Below are positions 56,701 to 64,000 of a stretch of DNA of 64,000 bases, piece after piece. This DNA is from Misgurnus anguillicaudatus. Its lineage: Eukaryota > Chordata > Actinopteri > Cypriniformes > Cobitidae. The notes beneath the pieces were generated by a model, which saw only the letters and a program-made list of their open reading frames with translations, did no database searches and was not told the origin of the DNA. The stretch lies in assembly GCF_027580225.2 (NCBI RefSeq), contig NC_073351.2, forward strand, positions 2,835,001 through 2,899,000, in the 5' to 3' direction. How positions within the stretch are numbered: position 1 is the first letter of the stretch; each line of letters begins with the position of its first letter. Made by a program: the position numbers and the translations under genes.

Positions 56701-58931
56701 TGAATAGGGGTTAAAAGAACCAATCATGAAATCTGATGATTGTCTTTCTTGTCTTTTCTACATAGCATTTAAGGCTATATTCATGGTGAGAATAAAGTCA
56801 CATTTTTTTAATTAGACTTGAAAAGTTTAAAATGTATTGTACCTAAAAATCGTAAAACTGTGTTTGGATTCTGATGATTGTCTCTGTACAGACCTGTGCC
56901 AACCTGTGCACATGCTCAGAAGCTGAAATAGTGTTTTTAGCTCAATCTGAGCTTACGAGACAAAAGTGATGGTAGAGTTAATGTCAGGTTTAATTCCCAA
57001 TTCAAATCGATAGGACTTTGATGACATCATGTAGTGCAGACTTTAGGGACCCTTGATGCGAGTCCACATGTGCTCTGTCCTAAATGGCACACTTCATGTG
57101 TACTTTCGGTCTCGTGGCCTTAAATTGCGCGTGCTCGCTTAGTCTACGAGTCCGTAGGGTGTCCCATCTGTCATTCTTACGCTTTAAAGTGTGCTCATCA
57201 GTGCCTCCTTTGCCCCTTAATGCGGTCTTCAGCGAAGCCCGCACTGCAGCAGGCTTCGCGCACTTTACCAACCCAGAAGTTCTCATGAAAAAGCAATCAG
57301 ACCAATCAGATTTCGGGAGGGAGGAGTTCGCACTGACGGGGTGCACCCACGTGGACTCGCATCAAGGGTCCCTAAACTCTGGACTACGTGATGTCATCAA
57401 AATGTGGACTCTGAGGAGGACCACAAGTCCAGAGTGTGCCATTTGGGACAGGGCCATGGTTGCACTGGAGTCGTATTTTGGGACAGACTCAAGCGTCAAG
57501 CCGGAAATAGGAAGAGAAGTTGCCCGTCAGTGTGAACTCCTCCCTTCTGTCTTCTGATTGGTCTAATTGCTCCTTCACAAGGACTTCTGGGTTCTGGGTG
57601 CACGAAGCCTGCTGCAATGCGCTAATGAGCATACTTCGAAGCGTAAAAATGACAGATGGGACACCCTACGGACTCGTAGACTAAGCGAGCATACGCAATT
57701 TAAGACCATGAGACCGAAAGTCCACATGAAGTGCGCCATTTGGGACAGGGCCCATAACAGCCTGAAAGCGCTGCAAACATGGCCGCCTGGTGCGACTTTT
57801 CCTAAAGGGACTTTGTTACCAGTGAGCAAGACAGTTCAGAGATCACTGGCAATTTAAACTCATTAAACTTGACTTGTAAGTGACGAAACATTAAAAAATA
57901 CTTAGTTTCAAAGCAAAAACTTTAGCAAACTGTAGGAATGACCCTGATAATGATACTCTAGCTGTATTGTCAAATACAGTATTTATAGTATTTATTTCAT
58001 TGATACTTTATGGTACAATTACATGTGAGTGTGAATTTTATTCGTAGTATAAGACTAACCTGTTATTGTGAGCTGTAGAGATACAGTGGAGAAAGAGTTT
58101 GATTTGTTGTTGGCAGATGAAGGAAAATCCTCCACTATAATCTTCACTGTATAGAGACCTGGAGATGCTCCACCTTCATACAGCAGTGTACACGTCTCCT
58201 GTCACACATATAAAGTAAAAACGTTTGTATGAACACTTGCACATGAACTATATGAATAAAATGAAAGTCAATATCTAAACTGTATGACGATGGCTGACTT
58301 CATTTAGCTGTAAAAATGCATCCAGGTTATTCCTCCTAAAACGACAGCGGACATAATCTCCATCCAGATCCATCACGCTCAGAGGGATTACCTGACTGCA
58401 ACCTGCACGTAACCTAACACAAACAGACCCAGAGTCTTAGCATGTCTTCTGTATGTATACATGTATGTATGTGTTTAGCAGTGCAGGTGTGTATTCTGGA
58501 GGTTTCCACCTGACAGGAGGAAGCAGCGCAATGTACGGAGGCCGGTTGATGCTGTTTGTGTCCGCTCTGATGGACAGATCAGCTCTTGTATACAGTGACA
58601 CATCTTCATTAACGCTGCGAAGTGAAATAACATGAGACTCATCCTTTTCACATAGTTCATTTAATATTTGTACAGCATCCGTCGCCTCTCACCCAAGCCT
58701 TAATGTGAAGGTGTGGTTTTTGGGAATGGTTTTCTGCCACTGATGGAGACACCAGCCTGGTGAAGGTAAAAGTCCTGTGAGAGGAGAGGTGTTGACCAGA
58801 GCACTGCAGTCCACTTCACTGCACAACTGATCCAGAGCTGGACACGGCAAACTGAACAACACACTGTAATATGCACGGAGCTGTAGGACAGAACAACAAC
58901 AACACAGTATTACACAACACAGAATGATCAA
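50705..58931 (-). CDS. Membrane-anchored zona-pellucida (ZP) domain protein, unidentified
   Basis: Thirteen exons, joined by phase and splice signals, read right to left: 58693-58931, 58510-58614, 58299-58413, 58060-58198, 55939-56068, 55612-55767, 55493-55530, 55348-55377, 53729-53901, 51685-52097, 51205-51304, 50847-51102 and 50705-50757. They give about 648 residues. Order: hydrophobic Cys-rich leader; an extracellular module with VIPLSVMDLDGDYVRCRF, LYTVKIIVEDFPSS, GPDPTAQLISVCF and SDIRCLWLQ; a ZP-N half (LKCKE, NDPTCPVF, IGCGTKT, LPLACRIP; four Cys); a ZP-C half (SRCVES, NQGCASG, YVECEVHLC, RCADPC); a Thr/Pro-rich stalk; and a C-terminal hydrophobic anchor LFWIFAVTLLTFLIKS. ZP modules polymerise extracellular matrices; partner and tissue are unknown. 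Convergent with cd151. The start is uncertain (see exon 1). Confidence 0.85.
50847..51102 (-). CDS. ZP-protein exon 12 (ZP-C end and stalk)
   Basis: MYVECEVHLCAATRKTQRCA... then a Thr/Ser/Pro-rich stalk. Acceptor TTTCTAG, donor TGCA|GTGAGT. Its initial Met is internal, not a start. Confidence 0.9.
51205..51304 (-). CDS. ZP-protein exon 11
   Basis: CASGNGASEVLTSTPSVRIY ... SLNIKGDT; acceptor TTTCAG, donor ACG|GTACAT. Confidence 0.87.
51685..52097 (-). CDS. ZP-protein exon 10 (ZP-N end, linker, ZP-C)
   Basis: HLGSELLYTNTL ... SLVLPLACRIP (YTN box and fourth ZP-N Cys), then a 110-residue stretch ending SRCVESES ... LLNQG. Acceptor TTTTCCAG, donor AAGG|GTCAGT. Confidence 0.9.
52395..52670. mobile_element. 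hAT-type MITE with 8-bp target duplication
   Basis: Ends CAGTGGTTTTCAAACT and AGTTTGGGAACCACTG, flanked by CCTTAAAG (52387-52394) and TCTTAAAG (52671-52678), one mismatch. G-rich subterminal runs. Lies in intron 9 of the ZP gene. Confidence 0.88.
53729..53901 (-). CDS. ZP-protein exon 9 (ZP-N)
   Basis: LKCKERELQMSLVLPVSF ... LNDPTCPVFYN ... SLIGCGTKTL: the first three ZP-N cysteines including the conserved CGT. Acceptor CTCTCAG, donor CTG|GTACGA, ends phase 0. Confidence 0.88.
53902..55347. other. ZP-gene intron 8
   Basis: Contains a G-run (54114-54124), a repeat tail at 54590-54665 (shared with 31570) and a CA microsatellite at 55178-55231. No exon seen. Confidence 0.5.
55178..55231. repeat. 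(CA)n microsatellite
   Basis: Interrupted CA dinucleotide run with two CAGA interruptions at its left end. Confidence 0.9.
55348..55377 (-). CDS. ZP-protein exon 8 (micro-exon, 30 nt)
   Basis: TLTDPLPPGT linker; acceptor TTCTTTTAG, donor ACAG|GTAATA. Confidence 0.75.
55493..55530 (-). CDS. ZP-protein exon 7 (micro-exon, 38 nt)
   Basis: SLQSDIRCLWLQQ; acceptor TTTACAG, donor CAGA|GTAAGA. It completes the Cys pair with exon 6. Confidence 0.8.
55612..55767 (-). CDS. ZP-protein exon 6
   Basis: LTEVSVIGPSGLFIS ... QLISVCFVANTK; acceptor TCTTAG, donor AGAG|GTAATC, ends phase 2. Confidence 0.85.
55939..56068 (-). CDS. ZP-protein exon 5
   Basis: QNDEGCPAVPEFTSVNPAAS ... ITVYSRVE; acceptor TTTGCAG, donor GAGGA|GTAAGA, ends phase 2. 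Confidence 0.85.
56129..56588. mobile_element. TIR element, GGGGCCTCATTTATAAA ends
   Basis: Inverted ends GGGGCCTCATTTATAAA and TTTATAAATGAGGCCCC, with inverted GCGTACG motifs inside. In ZP-gene intron 4. Confidence 0.9.
57071..57750. mobile_element. Rearranged copies of the 23089-family TIR element
   Basis: Blocks of the 23089-23506 element occur in both orientations (GGTCTCGTGGCC near 57108 and its complement near 57705; GCCATTTGGGACAGGGCC near 57439 and 57735), as if two copies inserted into each other. Confidence 0.7.
58060..58198 (-). CDS. ZP-protein exon 4
   Basis: ETCTLLYEGGASPGLYTVK ... VSLQLTIT; acceptor GTGACAG, donor ACAG|GTTAGT, ends phase 1. Confidence 0.85.
58299..58413 (-). 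CDS. ZP-protein exon 3
   Basis: LRAGCSQVIPLSVMDLDGDY...NNLDAFLQLNE; acceptor GTGTTAG, donor GAA|GTCAGC, ends phase 0. Confidence 0.82.
58510..58614 (-). CDS. ZP-protein exon 2
   Basis: VNEDVSLYTRADLSIRAD ... ALLPPV; acceptor TTCGCAG, donor CAG|GTGGAA, phases 2 to 2. Confidence 0.82.
58693..58931 (-). CDS. ZP-protein exon 1 (leader uncertain)
   Basis: LRAYYSVLFSLPCPALDQLC ... TFTLRLG; donor GG|GTGAGA. From the ATG at 58929-58931 the frame adds MIILCCVILCCCCSVLQ, which looks like a signal peptide. The bases TTCTGTCCTACAG at 58881-58893 also make a good acceptor, so the leader may instead lie in an unseen upstream exon. Confidence 0.65.
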
Positions 58932-58964
58932 AAGCTTTCTTCATTAGGGCCTGAGCATCAAGGT

Positions 58965-59590
58965 TCGGCAGATCATCTTCATATTTGGTGAGTTTCATCT
59001 TAAGGCCTTTGTGATGCTAAATTGCGAAGGATTTGACTCTACGTGAAAATTTGTGTTGGTTCAGGCCCGAAAAACTTGATGTTTTCCCATGAAACAGGAA
59101 GTTGCTGGAACTCAGGCATACAGTGTCCGATCTGTCCCAAACTTCATATGATTGCTAAGAGTCCTGACCTAAACACATCAACATACCAATTTTCATTTAT
59201 AGTCAAAGCACCACCAGCTGGCAACCTGAAGGGACATGTTTTAGCACCCCTTTCAAATATTCAACGAAGCAGCCTTTGGACTGTGTTTAATGTATATGAA
59301 TTTCAGTATGTATTATTACAAGCCCTACAAAAAAGTCTCTTGGAGCAATGCCCTACACCCAACAGGAAGTCAGCTATTTTTAATTATTTCTCAGATTTTG
59401 GCTTAGTTTTTCTCATTTCCAGCAGTCATACTTTAACTAACTCCTCCTACAGTTTTTGTCGGATCATCATCATATTTGGCGAGTCTCATCTTAAGGCCTT
59501 TGTGATGCTAAATTGTGAAGGATTTGATTCTATGTTAAAATTTGTGTCTGTTTCGGCCCCCCAAAGTTTAACGTTTCGCTACTAAACAGG
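58965..59590. repeat. ~490-bp direct duplication
   Basis: TCATCTTAAGGCCTTTGTGA and its following ~100 bp at 58995 recur at about 59485, in the same orientation, next to the ZP-gene leader. Confidence 0.75.
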
Positions 59591-60330
59591 TTGCTGGAAC
59601 TCAGGCATACAGTGTGCAATCTGTCCCTAACTTCACATGATTAATAAGAGTCCTGGACTGAACACATCTACATGTCAATAGTCACTTATGGTCATAGCAC
59701 CACCAGCTGGCAACAGGAAGTGACATGTTTACACTGATAATGCAATGTCTGATCTTTCCCTAACTTCATATGATTGATAAAAGTAGTGGACTGAACACAT
59801 CTACATGGCAATAGTCACTTTTAGTTATAGTGACACCTGCTGGCAACAGGAAGTGACATGATTACAATGATTATGTAATGTCGGATATGTCCCAAACTGC
59901 ACTTGATTAATAAGAGTCCTGGACTGAACACATCTACATGCCAATAGTCACTTATAGTTATAGCGCCACCTGCTGGCAACAGGAAGTGACATGTTTACAA
60001 TGATTATGCAATGTTGGATTTGTCCCAAACTTCACATTATTGATAAGAGTCCTGACCTGAACAAATCTGCATGTCAATAATCACTTATGGTAATAGTGCC
60101 ACCATCTGGCAACAGGAAGTGACATGTTTTACACTGATTACGTTATGTCTGATTTGTCCCACATGATTCATACGAGTCCTGACCTAAACACCTCTACATG
60201 CCAGTATTCACATATAGTCATAGTCCCACTAGCTGGCAACAGAAAGTGATGTTTTTCATTGATTTTTTTAATGTCCGATCTACCCCACACTTTACATAAT
60301 TAATAAGAGTCCTGCACTGATTATGATGAT
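59580..60330. repeat. ~130-bp minisatellite
   Basis: Five to six tandem units with CTGGCAACAGGAAGTGACAT at 59708, 59841, 59975 and 60107 (spacing 132-134 bp) and a final diverged unit near 60235. Units share TAAGAGTCCTGGACTGAACA. Confidence 0.9.
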
Positions 60331-61331
60331 GTAAACAATAAACCTTATGTTTTATGTTAGGAGATGACCATTCCTGATATCAAATGAGAGGACAGTGGAT
60401 CTATCAAAGATAAACACACAGCGATGAATGAGCCACAGTTTAAAGGGCCTATAAGTCCTGAACATATAGAGCAGTTAAGACAACATATTAATCCTTTACA
60501 ACCCTCCAAGTACAATGGCATGGACATTTATATGAGCACAGTCCAGTTTGTGCAAAATCTGCATACTGAAAAGCAGATCTTGTTGCATGTAGTGTGCTTT
60601 TCATTATTTTTGAACTTTGTTACTTTTTTACTACTAGATGTCATCAAATAAACATTATCTTCTGTTTAATCTTTTTTATTGACCACATTACAATGAACAT
60701 TAAGTCCTTCAATCAAAACTGCATACAAAGCTAGCTAGCAAAGGACAAAGTTGCACAAAGTAACTCAAACATATCATCGCGTCTGCTGAGAAAGATGTGT
60801 AACAACAAGTATCCTTTTGTGGTTGGCTCCACTTACTGAACAATTTCCAGGTTAGCTTTACACAATCTTTCCAATTCATTATTGTTATAATGAGTTTTAT
60901 AAACACTGATTGTAATGTTATGACGGTTACTTAATTAAATATCACCTCCATCTGTGATGTGTTGAACGTTGTATGAGATGTACCTTGACAAATGCTGTTT
61001 GTTTGCTGAAATGTGTTATAAAGCTTGTAATAAAGTGAAATAAGTGCATTTATATTTTGTCTTGTCAACTTCACAAACCAACCCAGAGTTTCTTGAGCTT
61101 TATATAAAGAGAAGAAAAAGCTTTAATATGTTAGCACATTACTCCACATACAATTGAAAAAAGTATATAATATTCAGTTTCTGTTTTAGTTTAATGGTTT
61201 TAGGGGTGGTTTCCCAGGTTGTTTGAGCTGCTTTCATTTAAAAACACCATGTACTGACATATTTTAACATATCAGTGCAATGGTTTTGTCTCACGATGCA
61301 CACCAATATATTTTTTTGTAAGGTTTGTTTG
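60331..61331. other. Intergenic, nothing recognised
   Basis: AT-rich; no supported exon. The open frame at 60424-60651 shows no domain I know. Confidence 0.4.
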
Positions 61332-61688
61332 TTAAAGGTGCTGTAAGCGAATCTGTGTGACGTTACTTTTTGTTGATGTTTGAACTGTTTTCAAACAAAC
61401 AGAGCGTAGCTAACTGCTCCCCCTCCCTTCCGTGCTTTCATAAACGCGCCTAACCCTAACCCCCAAATCCTTCTTGTCGTTTATTGGCTGGAACACTTTG
61501 TTATCGTTTCTGGTGTTAGGTTTGGCCACTTTGTTTTTATTGCAGCTTGTGAAGCCTCTACAGAGATCGCGTTTTTTACAGTTTGATGAGCGGACAGGCA
61601 GCAAGCAGATAGTGAGGAGATGTTTGCTGTATGTAACAAAAAATGTTTTATGGTCTAAAACGCGTGAATTCCCTTAGAGCACCTTTAA
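61332..61688. mobile_element. TIR element, TTAAAGGTGCT ends
   Basis: Inverted ends TTAAAGGTGCTGTAAG and CTTAGAGCACCTTTAA (one mismatch). Non-coding. Confidence 0.75.
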
Positions 61689-63480
61689 AACTTCTTAAAC
61701 ACTGCAAAAATGACTTTCTTACTTAGTGTTTTTGTCTTGTTTTCAGTAAAAATATCTAAAAATTCTTAAATTAAGATGTATTTTCTTGATAAGCAAAATG
61801 AAAATAATGACAAATAAGTCTAGTTTTTAGACAAAAATATCAAATTTAAGTGAATTTGTGCTTAAAACAAGCAACAAATCTGCCAATGGAATAAGAAAAA
61901 ATTTTATTGGAAAAAAAGTACTTTTTTATTTGCTGTTTTATAAGAAGGGTAACAGCGCCACCTACTGCATATATGTTACTGGCGGGGAAGCGTTGCCTCT
62001 TAAAGCTCACGTAACACACGCTGTTTCTGCATTTCTGATATCAATCTGGAGTACCTATAGAGTAGTATGACATCCTTTATATCTCTGAAGAGTCTTTAGT
62101 TTAATCAGATTTATAAAAGAAATATTAGCTTTAACGAATCTTTCCGATAACGTACGAAAAAATGAAGAAGGAGGAGTTATAACACGGGAGGAGCGAGTAC
62201 GAGTCATGCAACACTATACAACACTTATAACGTATGATTCACTACATGTTCATGTCATTTATATAATATACACGCGCCTATTTCCATCATAAGACAGAAG
62301 TCTTACTTACCACGTGTAACTCGTCATGACCCGGTTCTGAAAATCCACCGCATCAAACACACACGCAAAACTCCGCTGCTAATCCTGATAATAAACTATA
62401 TCCATTGTTTCCATGAGGCTGGATGTCTTCTCCTTACATCCAAAAACACACTTCTTGTTGTGCCATTGTTGACTTTTGAAATTAAACAAAGCTGAGTGGC
62501 GTGATAAGCTGTTAGCAAGCTCTAGCGTCTCCCGCTGACTGACGGCTGGGCGGGGTTTTCCGGGGGTAGTTTTCCGGCGGAAGCCCATATAAAGAAGTGA
62601 TACGTATCGAAAACCCCTGAAACGTCAGTTAGAACCGTAATCGAAAAAAATTAGCCGAAACTTGTACGAACCCTGGCGAAGTGCATTCGGCACAGAAATA
62701 CTCTGAAACACGCCCAACTGCATTTTTGACACTTTGCCTACGTTTAGCATGAGGAAACAACTCTATAACTGTGTTAATAAATCAGAATGCTTGAAATACC
62801 ATTAAACCCCCCCTTTAATTGACCAGATAAATAGTCTGTGGCTGGTAAAGGGTTATTGTTTTCAACCTCTTGACCAAAGCATTTCTGTTGTCAAGCTCAC
62901 CCTGGCACGACGCTTTGATAATTCGACATCATGAAGGCCATGCACGCTCAAGTCATCGTGTGTGGAACAGCACGAGTCGTTCATGTATCACATTTGAAGT
63001 TCGCGCCTCCTCCTGACAGCTGCTGGATTTCTCCTCCAAAGGGTATTTGTCTTTTATTTAAGTTTTTATGATGTTTGCTTATAGCAGTCGTTTTAAATGC
63101 AGTATTGCTTACAGAAGTAACGAAATAGGGCAAAGCAATCATATAAATCAAGTTTTTTATTGAGCTGTATCTCCAGCAAAAGAAGAAATTAAGTGATTTT
63201 AACTGCAGTTCGTGCGTTTTTCACCAACACTGTAGTGAATTATTTTAATTCCTCTTTTTAAAATTAATATTATGTTCAATTTCATAGTCAATTTGCTTTT
63301 CGCTAAGTAATTACAGCAAAATGATTGTTAAACAATTTTTGTGAGTCACTAGATGGCAGCGCAGACGCAATAAAACGAACATAAGTGAAGCTCAGAAGCT
63401 AACGTTAGCTTTAATTAATAAAACACTGAAAAATACACTAATGGTTAGGGTTTATTGTTTGTATTGTACCATACATCCAT
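61689..63480. other. Intergenic, interspersed repeats only
   Basis: No gene supported. On the minus strand a donor-like GTG|GTAAGTAAG occurs at about 62303-62314 and could end an untranslated first exon, but nothing connects it to the ZP gene. Confidence 0.35.
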
Positions 63481-63483
63481 ACT

Positions 63484-63655
63484 GAAAAAAAACTCCTAAA
63501 ACCAGCATAAGCAGGTTGGCTGGTTTTAGCTGGTTTTGCTAGCAAGCTGGTCACTTTTTAAGCTGGTCTAGCTGGACATAACTGGTCAGGCTGGAAGACC
63601 AGCTGACCTGACCAGCTTTGCCAGGCTGGGAGGACCAGCTTAAACCAGCTACTGC
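63484..63655. repeat. GCTGGT-rich palindromic repeat
   Basis: ACCAGC/GCTGGT words repeated in both orientations, similar in style to 25070-25333 but with different ends. Confidence 0.6.
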
Positions 63656-64000
63656 AGATACAGATAAAGTAGCCTACAGTTTTTCTCAGTCTCTTTGGAG
63701 CATTTATCAGATCAGAAATTAATTTTTCAAAACACTTCACATCATCAAGTCATTCTCGCTGTTTTGGACAAATTGTAAATGCTTTGATACAATCATGCAC
63801 TCGATCATGTAAACTTGTCTTCTGTTTGCTACAGTTTTAATTGCTTATGTTATATATTAAAAATTAATGAATAGAATAATATTGAAATAAACAGAGGTTC
63901 AGTCTGACCCTATTTAGAGTAATCAGAAATGTTACTCTAAACGGAAACACAGCCTCCAGGCTTCTAAGTACACTTAAACTAACGCCAATTGCTATTCGTA

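Noticed and set aside
62303..62588. Possible first exon of the ZP gene ending at a GTAAGT donor
   Set aside because: The codons before the donor give no signal peptide and the region looks repetitive; kept only as a remark.

Overview
This window is vertebrate nuclear DNA, most likely from a cypriniform fish. The protein-coding genes are split into small exons bounded by GT-AG introns. The two recognisable proteins match fish urah (5-hydroxyisourate hydrolase, with a peroxisomal PTS2 signal) and cd151 (tetraspanin). The introns are packed with terminal-inverted-repeat DNA transposons, MITEs, LINE relics and minisatellites typical of cyprinid genomes. I see no bacterial operon, CRISPR array or prophage.

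Layout. (1) 1-6850: a tandem array of ~1,083-1,085 bp units, each carrying a tRNA-Glu(UUC) gene on + and a tRNA-Trp(CCA) gene on -. One unit has lost both tRNAs through a 674-bp deletion. (2) 6850-10650: repeat-rich spacer with a ~385-bp inverted repeat and a palindromic MITE. (3) 10679-26926: urah, + strand, four exons spread over 16 kb, with two 7.7-7.9 kb introns full of nested transposons. (4) 27500-29750: relics of an IS630/Tc1-type transposase. (5) 32516-49777: cd151, + strand, seven coding exons giving 253 residues. Its last intron holds a large, recently decayed non-LTR retrotransposon (restriction-like-endonuclease type, - strand). (6) 50705-58931: a - strand gene, convergent with cd151, reconstructed here from 13 phase-consistent exons. 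It encodes a membrane-anchored zona-pellucida (ZP) domain protein of about 648 residues. (7) 58950-64000: a ~130-bp minisatellite and further interspersed repeats, with no recognised gene.

The genes are unrelated in function: translation (tRNAs), purine catabolism in peroxisomes (urah), laminin-binding-integrin membrane complexes (cd151), and a secreted or membrane ZP protein. The most notable observations are: two genes each with one non-canonical splice donor at an otherwise perfectly phased junction; the unidentified ZP gene; the retrotransposon bounded by identical 40-bp direct repeats; and the head-to-tail Glu/Trp tRNA array, which is visibly undergoing deletion and tRNA decay. Exon boundaries were read by eye from splice signals, phase and family resemblance; no alignment was run.
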